The notes under the pieces: model-generated | What the model was told of the DNA's origin: nothing | The model's database searches: none | What the model saw: only the letters and a program-made list of their open reading frames with translations | NCBI RefSeq assembly: GCF_003254395.2 | Contig: NC_037639.1 | Span: 5,477,001-5,541,000 of the forward strand | Origin: Apis mellifera | Taxonomy: Eukaryota > Arthropoda > Insecta > Hymenoptera > Apidae | Reading direction: 5' to 3' | Length of the DNA: 64,000 nucleotides | Program-made: the position numbers and the translations under genes | Shown here: piece after piece, positions 25,229 through 39,300 of the stretch | How the letters are laid out: each line of letters opens with the position of its first letter | How positions within the stretch are numbered: position 1 is the stretch's first letter

Positions 25229-26743
25229 TTTTAAATACAGTTTGTACGATATCAGCTAATGCGACTATAATGAATATCACAGCATTTTTCAGGTAGACAT
25301 TCTATATGTCAGTCTCAGTAGCTTAAAATTATTAACTAACTAAATACTACGCTTACAACATATTTGAGTAAATGATGAGTACTCATCCCAGTTAATCAAT
25401 CTCCATTTGAACTGATATGTAGCTCGTATTAAACAAGCATATGTTTCCAAACTAAAACATAAGTTAATTCCGGGCTACATTTAAACGAAACAGCCATAAT
25501 CCAACATGTTAGCGTGTTATATCTAACAGGATATGACTATGTACAATTATCTTTTACAATTATTTTTTTTAATTATTATTTTAATTATTATCCCGATCTA
25601 CGATACAATAAGTGAAAGTATATTAAAATAAACCAGTCCTTCTTAATGAAAACCGAATATAATTTTTTGCTAATTACTTATTATACTTATGACATTGACA
25701 CGAATAATATCGAATTATGCACGCGAGTTTTCACATTTTTAATTTTACATATATTGCAAATGAACGAAACATTTGATTATTTTATAAATAATTGATATAA
25801 ATTTAGCGTAATGGAAACACAATGTTTACAAGTCACGAATTTTTCAAAAAAGACTCATAGATGGGAAATTATTATCTCGACAGTTTGATACAAAAGTTAA
25901 TAAAAATAGTCAATATCACAATTATCATCTTAAACAAATTATTTAATTAACATAAATCTAATCTCGATTCACGCGAGTATAACGAATATACAAAAAAAAA
26001 AAAAATGGATTTGCACGTTGATTACGAATCATTGATTAGAAATTAGAAAGATTTTGTTAATCGTTGAAAAAATATTAAATTTGTTGGGAAAAAAGTCATT
26101 GAAAAGTAATATAAGTTATCATAGTTATCATAGTCAATTATTAATCGTGAAACGTAATAACGTGCTTTAAATTGTACGAAATATATACATCATATTCTTT
26201 AATGCAAGAACGAAATAAAAAATATAACGATTCGATCGTGTTTACTTTAACAAAACATGATGATATAATTTTAATGACTTTCCGCGTTTGATTTATCGAA
26301 TTTCTATATTAATTTCATTCGTCTCCAGTTTCTGTTAGCTTGTCCAGGCAATCGTACGATTTCGATTGAATAATATATCTGTAACATAAATATTTTCTGG
26401 TTTGTACATGGAAAAACAAATTCATAGGAAAAATTGATGATTCCAAATCTGTTAGTTTTAAATCTTTATACTTTTAACTATTGAACAAATATTTTACAAA
26501 AATATTAGTCCAAAAGATGCGGTTAAAGGTAAATTATATCAATCCATTTAAACTATCTTACTAAATGCATCACTGTTAAAAGCATTAACAAATTTTTTCA
26601 CTCAACAAATTTGTGCCCAAGGAAAAAAAGATTCCAAAGAAGAAAGCAAAAGAAGTTTAAGTTTAAGCAGAAAGCAATAGCAGTAGACGATTAAAAAAGC
26701 AAAGCACCAGAACTAACCCAAAGTTATAGACCATCAATATTCT

Positions 26744-29700
26744 TTATCGTCTGTGACCCAACCGTTTATGCGTCGGGTCTCTACGACCCACGTGAAGAAC
26801 CATCTTCCCAGCCTTGGCAGCTTTGAAAGTTTGCAACGCCCTCGCGTGCGTCAATCCATCCATCGATATCCCATTGATTGCTAAAATCTCATCTCCCACT
26901 TTTAAAGTTCCTTCCTCAGCCGCTTGTCCTCCGGCCATTATATCCTTCACGAATATACCCATCGATCCTTTATTGCTATCCGATCCGCCAACGATGGAAA
27001 AGCCCAACTTCTTCGAGGCACCCTTTTCCAACGTGATGGTCAACAAATCCATCGACAAACTGGTAGCTCTACGTGGACAGGAAACAGGATTGGTGGCACG
27101 TTTCCTCACCACCTGAAACTTCCTCATACCAGTCATCTTTTGACCAGATTCCTTCTTCAACGTACGATCACTCTCGCATTCCATTCTCTCCATCGAATTC
27201 GTGGATAAATTCTTATTATCCTTCATCAATCCACAGGCTATCTTACACTGGGAAGAATCCTTTTCTCGAGCGAGGGGACTATTCACGGGGACTTCCGGTT
27301 TCTCTTGTTTCAACGCCCACACCTCGGAGTCGCTACGAGTGCGGACGAGAATATCGCCCCACGTGTCGCCAATCTCTTCGCCAAAAGTGAACGTTGGCTC
27401 CCTAGCTATCTGAAGCTCCACGATCCCTGAACAATTCTTCAAAGCATTCCTAGCTTCGATGAGCGACATCCCACGTAGCCTACGTCCGCAAACACGAACG
27501 ATCTCGTCACCGATTCTGAATTGCTTCGACTTGGCCGCCTCTCCATTCACGTCCATCTTCGAAATCACATAGAAAGGTCTAACAGCCTCTTTTCTTTCCA
27601 CGAAAATGCCTAGGCTGCCAGGCTTCTCTACGGACAACTTCATGGTCTTCAACTCGCGACGTACCAATGTTTTAGCTGGTGTCGGCGTTAGATGGTCGAT
27701 TTTAACCTCTGGCTCCGACTTCTTCATTTTATTCCTCGCATTTACAATCTCGGGACCTTCAGGTTCCAAATTCGAACGCGATCTCTTTGGACTGTAGTAC
27801 TCCAACGGGCTGTTTACGATCGTCGAATACATCTTTGACGCCGGTGGACTATCTTTGCATGGGGATGCAGCGTTCTCCAGCAAGCACAAGGTGCTAGAAT
27901 TGCTGTACCTTTTACATTTGACCGGTATCTGAGACTTGGTCTCCTTTTGTAAATTCTGCAATTTCACGGCTTGCAATAGCGACATCGTGTGCTCCGATTT
28001 TGCGAATCTTTTATCCGATGATATCCTGACGAGCTCGTTGTTTCCAGAAGATGTTCTTTGATCCGAGTTTCCAATCGACGACGCTGAGAATCCTCTTGAT
28101 ATTCCGCTGTCGCATTTTTCCAAGGTGTTCGCGGTGGATTTTGTTTGCTCAACGGCACAATTCATCTGATATTCCGCGAATCCTTCGAAAGTATCCTCGT
28201 CGCAGCTGTCTGTGTCTTCTTCATCCGATGGTACCGTGGTTGTGTTTGTTATTATCGTCCCGTTCAGCATAGTATTGTTCACGACAGTGTCTTCGAGGCA
28301 AGACGGACCTGACTCGTTCTTCTCCGTTTCTGTTGTCACGTCTTTCTTTATGGGAGTAGTGACTGGTAGCGATAAGTCGATACCGTGATAGTCGTCCGAT
28401 GTTATGGAAAAGCTACGGGGTTTTAACATCGGTGGACACTTCTCGCTGTCTGGAGAATCAGCTCCAGCTCTTGTGCTGTCAGAGTCGTAGCCACTTTCAT
28501 CGCAAGCTAATCGTAGGTTGCTCATCAGATCATCCAGGCCATATGTTGGGAAAGATCTCTGATTATCAGGTCTGAAAATGAAAAATAGAATTTAGAAAAG
28601 AATGGTTCTAATGAATTCTATTATCTATATGTTTTATGATAAAAACATTATACTTATGTTTCAATAGTAAATGAATGCTTTCAAAAATAGATCTTGATCT
28701 TTCCATTTACCTAATCAATCCTTAAATGTATATTTCATTATTTGAAAGCACATTAGTAGCATATGTAAATAAAATAAGAATCTAAATATATAAGTACATG
28801 TTTAATTTTAAAATCAAGGAATCATGAAACAACTATCTCACCTGTCGCATTCACTGCTACTCGCACGAACATTGAACAAATTTTTCTTAATATTATTAAG
28901 TTGATTACTGAAGAAGTCTTTAGTCTGAGTGGAAACGCTGCTTTTCCCAGCCTCAGACGTGGATTGATTACTTCGTTTAGGACTCGTATTCCTTCGCTTA
29001 GGACTCGTACTTCTGATTTTGTCCAACGTTTCCTTCGCGAAAGCTGTTCCTTCCTGCGTTTTAAGCATATCCTGATTCTTTAAGATGTAATCTAAAACAC
29101 GTTGCTGCTCCTGGAGGTCCTGGATGCTACGACTCAGCTGTTTCTTCTTCTCCAGAAGAATCGTTCCACGATCCGCTCGATTGTCGTCCGAGCTGCCACC
29201 ACAAAAGGATACGTTCTTTATGGCTCCCTCGCTCAGAGCTTTCTCCATTGGATAATGACTGATACAGGTGACGTCCTCCTCTTGTATCGTCACGTTTCTT
29301 GTCGATATATCGCTGCTTCGCTCGCTGCTCCTGAACAAATTTCGTAACGATTCCACCCTGGAAATTCTCTTTGGCTTTGGTAATTCCGAGAAACCGCCGG
29401 TACCCTGAAATTGATAACAGATTTCTAAGATTCAAATTGAAGAAAGATGTAAATAAATAATATATAGAATATAATTCTTAATAACAATACTTTTTTTTTT
29501 TTAACTTGTATACTGTTTTGTCTTGTAATATATCGCCCTTGTATGTACACAATATAATCAAGGGGTTAACAGTATCTACAACACGTATCTTAATATATTA
29601 CAAACAGAATTAAAGTACTTAATATTATGAAAATAATAATTATGTTTCTGTTGGAATATAAATTAATATAAATTTTGTCAAAAATATCTGTTTGCATGTT

Positions 29701-30632
29701 TTTAGTAATTGCAGAATTCAAAGAAAATTTGATATCAATTTATTTCTCTCTCTCTCTCTATATATATATATATTGCAATAAAATATTAAGATTTCTGTAA
29801 TAAAAATAAAATAAAATTTAAATATCAGGAAATTTCCTTCAAATTATTCTTCTCTAAGGAAAAAAATAGGAATAATTCGAGAGAAAAAAGGATTAATTGG
29901 TTAAGTGCTAATTATTTATTAGGTCAGGAAAGATGCGACGAGAGAATAAATGAGAAAGTAGCATACTTACGTTTTCTTTTTCGTCTGTTGTGCCAGCTTT
30001 CCGATTCGGACTCCACCTTCTCCTTCGGCCCGAAACCGAAAGCAATTCGGAGCTGTCTGATCTTTTCAGCTGATCCCATCTTCGACCTACTTTCCTGCCC
30101 CATGTCGAAATTCCTGTGACGTGAAACCAGACTCGATAATTTTCACTCTACAATCGTCAATCGAATCAATTTGAATCGTACGAGGAAAAATGGCGAAAAC
30201 AACGAGATCTGTAATTTCTAAAAATTAAATTTTAATCGATACATCGATTCCATTTCTGTTAAATTTTCCACAATATCATATAATCATCTTCAACATTATC
30301 CATCTCACATTTTTTTTACTGTTCCAGATTTTTCGGATTTATGAATATTTATTGAAACATGGGGACATTGCCAGTTTCAATTAAATTTGTTTGTTACCTT
30401 TGCGATTTGAAATAGTGGACGAGGACGGTCTCAGTGTTTCATTCGCAACGTTTTCTTTCACCAACGTCCGATTTAATCCATCGTTTTCATTATGAGGCTT
30501 CTTACTACTACGTTCGAGATTTTCTTCTACCACTGTAAGAGGCGATGCTCCATCATGAGATAACGGTGTGGCCGAAACTAATTGAGGGCTCGTATCAGAC
30601 GACTGACGCTTGAACAGACGCATCGCGATAGC
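26744..30632 (-). CDS. two-PDZ-domain scaffold protein (at least 919 aa)
   Basis: The gene has four exons, all GT/AG and in phase: 30632-30398, 30113-29971, 29404-28842 and 28571-26744 (stop TAA at 26744-26746). Taking the ATG at 30623 (MRLFKRQSSDTSP) gives 919 aa, but the exon is open upstream of it, so an earlier start is likely. Residues 1-200 are basic and Ser-rich. A Gln/Leu/Lys-rich coiled coil lies at about 205-239. A long acidic, Ser-rich linker follows. PDZ1 is at about 619-702, with loop SLGIFV and RIGDEIVRVCG. PDZ2 is at about 819-906, with the classical KLGFSIVGG carboxylate-binding loop and LKVGDEILAINGISMDGLTH. PDZ domains bind C-terminal peptides of membrane proteins, so a cortical scaffold role is likely. 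PDZ2 sits almost at the C-terminus, as in the IL-16/PDZD2 group; Drosophila big bang is one possible relative. Exact orthology is not shown here. Confidence 0.85.
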
Positions 30633-31767
30633 CTGGAAAAAAAAAGTGGTGATACTGAGATTGACACATTGAAATAAATAGATATCACCCAATGAAACTC
30701 AGCTTTCAATTCATGAATCGTATTGTATCTCTCTCGTTGTATTGGATAAATAAGTCTATATTGGCAACTCAAAAATGATATTTTTTTTTTTTTTACTTAC
30801 TAAAATTAATTTATACAGAGGTAAGAAAAATAGAAAATTTAATGCATACTTTCAATCCACGAAAGAATAATTTTCTTGTGTTCGTTACAGATGATGATCG
30901 AGCAAATGTAATGCACTGTGGAAACATCGGTATCTAGTATTTATTAGAGTTAAATGTAACAATAGATAAGATTCGCGAAACTTGATGTCTCATTGTCAAT
31001 CTTTTCGAAGAAAACATCAACTAAAAACACATTGATTAATCTAAAACAAGCAGTAGAAACGTTTTTAAAAAATTAAAAATATTCAAACTTGTTATTCCAA
31101 CAAATATTCACATATCAAGTAATTATTAGCTTGCTGTATATATGAAATATCCGATTTAACAAATTTATTCTAGCGAGTTCTTTTATTCTTGCGAAAAATA
31201 TAAATATAACAATATTTATTACGAGTTAATATCGCACATTACAACTTAAAATTGGCTGAATATACGATCGATATTTTATCAATTGTTTCATTACATTATT
31301 AAAACGAGTCACAATTCATACATCGAATCTGAATGTATTTCTCATACAATTTATTTAACATTCATACATTTATAATATATACTATTGTAGAAATTATTTT
31401 TATATAATTCTTAAATAAAGAAAAATCTAAAAGATCAGATAAAAGATAAAACTTATCGATGACGAAATCAATTAAAAATTTTTCGATAATTATTATCTTT
31501 GTTTTACTGTGAATCAATACTGAATTCCATCATACTCTTAATATGAATAATAATTTCAATAAAGCTACAAAGTCGAGAATTTTTCGAGAGAGTTTAATAT
31601 TAAAAAATAAGAAGAAGAAGAAAAATTCCTTCGACGATGAATAAAAAGTAAAAAAAGAAGAAGCGGAAGAGATAAATCAAAGAAGGCTAACGTTGAAATC
31701 GGACTTAAAAGAAGAGGTGTAAAGTTCAGCAAAATCATCTCACGATCACTTTCCCAGCATTCCAAGG

Positions 31768-31950
31768 ATGTTTAGCAACGTTTTCCAACCAGACAGCAAC
31801 TATTCAGTATACGAACGAAAGAGGAGAAGTCTCCTTTACTCGCGCCAGTTTTATCACAACCACGGTTACGGCTTTACGGTTGAACGTGCGTTACCCGTTC
31901 CCAGCTTCGAATTACATCCATCTTATATCGAAAACGAACGACCGCTTTGA
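31768..31950 (+). CDS. candidate small ORF nested antisense to the PDZ gene (60 aa)
   Basis: This is a 60-codon frame with a true ATG in good context (A at -3). The translation is rich in Tyr, Arg, His and Ser, without low-complexity runs (for example YSVYERKRRSLLYSRQF). It has no signal peptide or recognised domain. An opposite-strand frame through 31874-32059 is also open, as expected of a CpG-rich patch, so this may be chance. Confidence 0.15.
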   Translation: MFSNVFQPDSNYSVYERKRRSLLYSRQFYHNHGYGFTVERALPVPSFELHPSYIENERPL

Positions 31951-33287
31951 CCACGGCCTTCCTCTCAGATTCTGCCAACCGTCCATGCACTATTTCCTCG
32001 CGTATCTTTCGTCGCAGTGAAACAATTGGCAACAATATGTATCCTTCACTCTCATCCACGGTTCACGATACAATGAACAATTATATCTAAATCCTCACTT
32101 TTTTTAATCTCTTCTGTCTTGAAAGAGCGAATATTATTAATAATCTTCCGTCGTAAATCAGTTTATTCTTAGAATCTCGTTCATTAATTCGTTAATTCTA
32201 ATTTAAATTTCTTATAAATTTAATCGTCATTTTGATAAATATATATCTTCATCCCTCGTGTTCTTTAATATTAAGAATCTAAGATAATTTGATTAATTTT
32301 ATCGAAACGTTGGATTAAATAATAAATTTGATGAAAAACAAATATAGTATCTAGTATACAAATATTGAAGAGAATCACACGCGTTTAAACACAGTAAAAG
32401 TAAGAGATCCCTATTGAATATCGGGCATATTACCGCGTATCATTACGGGGAAGATACACTCTATCGTGGTTATTAATCATAACCGTCGTGAATTAATACG
32501 AGTAATAAAAACCACGACATTAATGTATATTAGCAACGTTAAGATTACAAACTGTATATACCTTCTCATCGTTTATAAGATTGCTCGTGGTATTAAATTC
32601 GCGCCGATTCATGTACTAAATGATACTAAGTGAACGTAAAAAAGAACATTTATTATTTATATCATCGTTCGAACCAACGCGATTTACGTATTTATGAACC
32701 ATTAAAACGAACGATGAATTTCTATCGCAATCCATTTTGCACATTTCCTGTAAAAATATCCTTCGTGTATTATTGCTTTATCGTTAGTTTCGTGATTTAA
32801 TCCTTAATCGAATAATATCGATTCAAAAGAAATTTTGTAAAATTAGAAATTTTAAGAATCAGGCGAAATATAATACAATTCTTCCCAACTTAATACATTG
32901 AACAGCATTTTAATACGAGATAACATTCCTGTGATGCGGTAATCGCTTCAGGAATTATCCTCATTTTTACGATGCTCTAAACTCTAATTATTTTAAGTAT
33001 TAGGTAGTTTAATCGTGAAGTATTCTAAACACAATGTTGCGTGCTCTAAATCACTCCTAATTGCTGTAATATTGTAAATTAAGTAACGCTTAAGAAAAAA
33101 AGAAAAGAAAGATAATTCATACTGGATACAAATTCTGAAGCTTCCAACAAAAACTATCATGTAACGGTTACGTGATTGCGAATCATCATATTAAAAATTC
33201 CCAATGAAAAGTTTCCATCATTTCCTTCATCAATTTCACTCTCCTATTACTTTCGATAAATGTCATCCGTTATATATATATATAGAA

Positions 33288-33485
33288 CAGCGTTTCTCAA
33301 TCCTACATCGCGATATCCAATGGATTCCAATATTGCTCGAACTATTCGGAACACGTATTTCGAAATTACACGATATCCGCAATATTGTTTTAGTAATGCA
33401 CACAATTGATTTCAATTTCATTACTAAATTTGAAAAAATTTTTACACCATTTGTATGTCGTGATACGAACGGTTGAGAAACGCTG
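33288..33485. mobile_element. hAT-like MITE (198 bp)
   Basis: The element is bounded by perfect 13-bp terminal inverted repeats, cagcgtttctcaa at 33288-33300 and ttgagaaacgctg at 33473-33485. The CAG-N-G-N-TTCTCAA form is typical of hAT-family ends. The 8 bases on each side (atatagaa and atgtagtc) agree at 5 of 8 positions, compatible with an aged 8-bp target duplication. The interior is AT-rich and codes for no transposase, so the element is non-autonomous. Confidence 0.7.
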
Positions 33486-34858
33486 ATGTAGTCAGTGCCG
33501 ATGGAACGTTCTGGGATTGGAGAAGAAGGAACAGGGTGTGGAGACAGGGAAAAAAGTGCATGTAGTGTGCCCACGTGTGTCCGGAGCCGGCCGTATAAGT
33601 GCATATCGCATACGCCACATGTCATGGCACGCGTTTTTCCGAGACGAAACGTGCACAGGAGCTCTAAAAACGACCAAGAGAATATACTCTTCTGGTACGT
33701 GTAACAGATTCGAATTTTCGAATCTTCGTTAAAAAATTCATTAGCGTTCATATTAGAGTTGAAATTATGTATTGATAATTATCGCATTACATGAGAATCT
33801 GTGGAAATGTGTGAAATTGTGGACAATTAATAAAACAGATTTTTTTTTTTCAGAATTTCATTCATCCTTTGAGTTCATCATATATAAGAATAAGTAAGAT
33901 TGAATAAAAAGAAAGATTTAACGTTCTTCCCTTGAAATTGTGTGGCAAGTCAGTTCATTAGAACATGTTTAGTATCATTTTCTTTAGAAAAATCATTATG
34001 TTTAGAATTATTTAATCTACGAACGAACTTCGTATAAGTTTTAATAATTAATTAAAAATTAAGAATTAACGACTTTCTCTCTTGGAGTTTGAGACCAAGA
34101 CTGAGATTATGATACTTTTTAACCGGTCAATGGATAATTAGTGGATATTAATAAAATTTCTCTCGTGACTTTCGCTGAGTGACATTTAAGTTATAGCTTC
34201 TTTTTAAAACGTATCATTATTTTAACATTGTGAAACGATGTCTCAGATTCCAAAGGCAATTTTTTGCGCGCGAGCTATAAATCTTCTTGCGCTTCCTCAC
34301 AGTCGAATTAAGGTGTTTAATAGTCTTTTTTTTTTTCCCAGACAAGCATGATATAAAACGTACGTATAAACGGGACCTCTGATTGCAGTAAATTCACCGA
34401 TTCATTTGATACGGATGTTTGAACGTAAATCTTGATTCGTGCAAAAACTTCTCAGAGTAGTTATGGATAATCAAGGAAAGAGAACTCGAAAATGGATATA
34501 TTTAGCACAGATGATTTTTGAAATATGAAGCTAATCTATAAATAATGAGATTTAAAACCAACAAAAATCTGTCTTAAACATAACTTAGATACAGATACTA
34601 AATATTTTACATTTATATAATTTATATTTTATCAACACAGTATATAAAAATATACTGTGTAATAAAAATCCTTTCTAAGTAACACAACCATAAATACCTA
34701 TTATAAGAACTTCTTTATATATCACATCCTTTATTAAAAATAAACGAATATAGTTGCAAAATATATAGAGAGAAAAAAACTAAGTCGCTAAGCCTTCAAA
34801 CAAAACACATCCAACTGCGATCAAAACTTCATCTTATTAAACAAATCAAAAAAAATAC

Positions 34859-34993
34859 CTTCGTCCTGATCCGTGTCTTCGTCCAAATCTCACAGGTAAT
34901 GCCAAATCTTCTTGCAAATCCTTTCATCCGCCTTAATACTCTTCCCTCACGACTCTTTCCAGGATCGAGAACATCGAGCCATCCCCTGACCAT
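34859..34993 (-). CDS. candidate upstream coding exon of the PDZ gene
   Basis: The exon starts at ATG 34993-34991 in a strong context (agg before ATG, G after). It has 45 codons and ends in aag, followed by donor gtattt at 34858-34853. It ends in phase 0, exactly what the first certain PDZ exon at 30632 requires, so joining gives a continuous frame of 967 aa. The translation begins MVRGWLDVLDPGKSREG; it is basic, free of low complexity and uses balanced codons, unlike the surrounding AT-rich DNA. The open frame continues upstream to a TAA near 35111, so translation might start elsewhere or the exon might begin earlier. It could also belong to a separate gene or transcript. No domain is recognised. 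Confidence 0.4.
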
Positions 34994-36310
34994 CCTTTCC
35001 ACCCGAATCGCTCTTGGTATATCGAACTTATGCGATCGTTCCCACAAAACCGAGGGTTCGATCGTCACGATTCCATGGAAACACGTAACGTAACCGGGCA
35101 CAGGCACCGATTAAACAGGTATCGAGTTACAAAGGAAGAAAATAACCACCCACGCGTCTCCTTTGAGAAAAACTAGCGAGCTAGAACGAAGCCCCGACCA
35201 CGATGCACCGACTGACTGGCTTCTCTTCCCGGCTTTTCATTCATACGACCGTGCATTACAACCGAAAAAACATCGTTCCACACGCCCTCCTCCCCCTCCC
35301 ATCACACCAGTCAGGCCTCGAACGCCTCCTTCAGAAATAGATTCATCAGGATGTCGCCCCGGATACCGGAAACGCTCGCTTCCCGTGTCGTGCCAGCTTC
35401 CCGTCCAGCTTACATCTCTTCACCGCCTTTTTTCCTTCCTGCTTTCCTCCTTTCTTTTTCCCCGTTACGTTATTCTATCCCTTTCTGGATCTCGTGTATG
35501 TGTTCGAATGACACTTGATGAATTTTAAAGAATTCGAGATATGATTAGGGATGATGATTATTTTACATTCAAAAGTTACAGGTTCTCTTTTCTGAAATGC
35601 TGATCGAGATGACTTATACATATATCCCAATATCTCCCTTGAATTTCACTATGCATTTTTCCAAACTATCATCATGTTAATATGAAATTGAAATAATTTC
35701 TCTTTATTTTAGGATAAATATTGATACCTATTTCTTTCTTTCTTTGGCCTACTTAAAAAAGTCACCTCGAGGCTGACCGTAACGGAATTTGGTAATTAAA
35801 TACCTCATATATATATATATATTTTTCGCGCAATGAATTCATATTATCAGAACTCGAATAAATACCCGTGCATATCTATTATTTGTCGAACGGTGAGCAA
35901 AGTTTGCGGTTCGAGTTTGCAGGTTGGGTTTACGGGCCGAGGAGACGGCCACCAACTGGCTGCTCACCTATTTCAAGGTAACGGTGCGAGATCATAGGTG
36001 ATGCCGAGATGCATTACAGTTACAGCCGGCCGCGTAGCCGGCCTTTATTCCGCCCGACGTGTTTTCGACGCAATGACTTCGATGCAACCGACGCGGGTCT
36101 ATCTATCGGGGAGCATAAAAAATCCTGGCCTGGGGTGGATGGATGGAACGTGCGCGCGGTTATGCACCGTAAAATATGAAATACGACGCGTGGCCATCGC
36201 AGCTGCGCGCCACGAGAACGATCCACGGGCAAAAGTATTGAGATAGTTATTAACCGGGATGACGTTGAGCCGATCTAAATTAATGGGTTAGGTTTTGCGG
36301 TCTCTCGTTA
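34994..36310. promoter_or_regulatory. CpG-rich blocks upstream of the candidate PDZ exon
   Basis: Two CpG-rich islands, about 35020-35500 and 35900-36310, are separated by AT-rich DNA with a short (AT)n at about 35809-35822. The first abuts the candidate coding exon and could be an alternative promoter of the PDZ gene. The second contains a GC-rich palindromic stretch (gccggccgcgtagccggc, 36027-36044). Open frames here occur on both strands and are not convincing. Confidence 0.25.
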
Positions 36311-39300
36311 TTATTCGGGATGCCCGATCGCGCTCTCCCTTTTTCTCGAACGGGAGTAGTTTAAGAGATAATTTAGATACACCGTCTGCTGTTGACAATT
36401 GACACTGATACTTGGGGAATCTTATCGATCTTGTTTGCGATTTATGAATATAGACGGAAGCGTGTAAATATTGTCAGTTTATAGTTGGATTATTTAAATG
36501 CATTGGAATCGTTGTGTGTAAAGATACGTCGGTCGTTAAATTATTTTTTTTCCGCATGGGTATATTGCTTGCTTTGTTAGATTAAAAAAAAGAAAAAAAA
36601 AAGAAGGGAAATAAATGTCGCGATTGTGATATGATATGACACGTGTAAATCGTTTTAGAAATAAGATATTTGCATACCGATTTAAACAAGTAATGTTTTC
36701 CTAGCGGATAATCAACTTATTAGCATACGGGAATTTATATTGTTAGAAAATCTTCAAATAAGATAATTTTAATTTATCACGTCGCGTTCCATAAATCAAC
36801 AGTTGAATAATCTAATTTTTTTTACACTCGAAACTTATCGTTCGAGATAGTGTTAATCCTTTAGTTACAATCCATAAAAGTTGTTGATATTAGAATTATA
36901 TCAGGTCAATCCTTTCGTTGTTTTTAGAAATTTTTTTTTAACTTATACGAGAAATGAAGAGTTGCTTTATTAAAAAAATATTCTTAAAATATCTGATTTA
37001 TTCGACATTTTTATTCGATTTAATTAAATAATATCGCTTTCCAATTATTTTAACCGTATACACACATACGTTTACACACGAAGGAACAAAATTTTCTTCG
37101 ACCGTCCATAAATTCGCTTTCGTCGAGGGGAGTCGTTCGTGAATGGTTCGATCGGCGGACAGGCGCGAAAGCTCATCGAAAGGGTGTGTTAGTGGTAATA
37201 TTTTTACGCGTAACATCCGCTCGGATACGTGGTTAACCTTGCATCGTTCGGCTACAAATGGAGGTGCAAAAGGTTAAAAGCGATTCACGTTTGCACGTTC
37301 CAGGTGGAGCTTGGCTATTAAAACTAGCGAGAGTGAGCTAACAGTAAAATGTGGGTGATCCTGACGTGAATCATTGTTTCTTGCTAATAAAGATTAAAAA
37401 ATAGTGCTAATTTTTACGCAAAATATACGTCGAATATAGGTATATTCGCTCACACAGCTTTCGATGAATTCTGCATCGATATTGGAAACACTTCTTGAAA
37501 GAAAGTTGAATGAAAAATCGAAAGGATTTATGCAAATTATTATTAGTTGCCGAACATGCAACGGAAATAGCTTCGTTATCTGATTGACTTTCATAAGCTA
37601 TAAAAATGTGAATGATCACTGCGATCATGTTGTTTTAAATTTCAAATTTAAAATATAAAAAAAGAATAAATATTATCGTATCATCCCAAGAATTTTTCCT
37701 GCAAATATTCGACACTAACCAAAAATTTTCTTTTTTCAGAATCTCATTGCAAGCAGCCATTTATGCAACGCTACATCAAAACACATAAACAATCGACCGA
37801 TCTTCTCTTCCATATTTGTTTCAAAAATCAAATACACGTTTACATGCACGATGACGAGTCCAGAAAATGCATCTTTCCTTTTGCGAATTCAAAGAACCGG
37901 TTCCATTTTATTGCATATTACCATCGATATTAAAATACGGTTACTGCATCCCGTGAAAGATCCCTAGAAGAATCGCTATAAACGATGACTCGATGATTCA
38001 TCATCGTCCACGAGGCAAAGTTTGAAAGAAAATCGGTGACATGATATTTCGGTCTTCTCTTCTTTCTCTTTCTTTTTTACATCTTTTTATTTCTTTTTCT
38101 TTTTTTTCTTTTTATCGTTCCCTTCAACCGTAGAAAGTAAAACCATAAGATATCTCGAGTGTCCTCGAGAACATTGGTCGTCTGACACAGATTCGCTTGA
38201 GTTTCGGCTTGACCGTCTTCACGTATCTCTTTTCGAAAGGATTTCCATGGCCCACGGCCAACGATTCGACTCGCGTAGAAAGCGGATTTGCCGATCGTGA
38301 GATTCTGACAGGCCCCTTTCTTGTTAAAAGATTATGTCCTCCTCTTTGAATTTAGTCACGACACGTGAAAATGTTGTTCTTGTGGAATCGTCGTGAGGAT
38401 GTAACGCTTGATAAATATGGATTATCGTATAAGAAGTGGATTTTACGTTCGAAGAACGTATCGATAGAATTGTAAGATGAATCGATTCGTTAACGAAATT
38501 CAATTCTATCCCTAAAAAACAAAAATTTCGATGGATAATTTATCTTCAAATTTTTATTATGTGATCAACAAAACCTACATTGATTCGTAATGATAAGTAT
38601 CTACTGTAGAATACATACGAAATTATGATAAAATATTCCACTTATGTAACTATAGATTGAAAAAAATGTCAGACATTACAAATCATAATGAAGCACGTAT
38701 AAATTTAATCATTCGAAGAACCTATTCGTAATTAGCAGCTTTCCGTTGGAGAATAAGAAAATAAGAAGACTGGAAAATGCCATTGGCAATAATGCCTCGA
38801 ATCGACGTTTAACATTTCCATTTATTTTTTCGAACCTTTTTTCATATTTTTCTCCCGTACGGAGAATTATCGCATACAAATTCCTCTCGAGAATATTCTG
38901 AAATATCCAGCCTCAACTTCCCCCTCTTATCTTCGATAACTTCTACTAACCGAGGACAGGAATACAAGACTTCAAAACGATTATACGACTCTGTGCAGCG
39001 GTAGTAATCGGCTAGAGAAGAGCGTAACTATTACACATCTCTTATACCCCCCTTACATTACATGGCAAAGTTTCGCAGAAATCGAACACGTTTGGTGGAC
39101 GTTCCTCGTTAGTAAGCAACAGTGGCAACAGAATGTTTGTGCAATCATTCGTAGTAGTCGGCGATAATTACAATTTCTTACCTCTTAACCGATTCCTCGG
39201 CAAGGTATGAGACGTTGAATGAACGGTTGGAGAATGTATTCCAGGAACGTGGAACGATGGTTTTTCTTTCTTTCTTTTTTTTTCTTTTTTCTTTTTTTTT

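Larger units (their letters stand above)
30633..34858 (-). other. probable large intron of the PDZ gene
   Basis: This AT-rich region lies between the first certain PDZ exon and the candidate upstream exon. It contains the hAT-like MITE at 33288-33485, a CpG-richer patch at 31740-32060 with small open frames on both strands, and another CpG-rich patch at 33490-33720. Nothing else is supported. Confidence 0.4.

Noticed and set aside
33204..33476. 90-codon plus-strand frame
   Set aside because: It overlaps the hAT-like MITE and has no protein character.
35893..35905. gtgagcaaagttt, identical to the first 13 bases of miR-87 as I recall it
   Set aside because: The rest of the mature sequence differs, and the flanks give only an 8-bp stem (aactcgaa/ttcgagtt), not a precursor fold.
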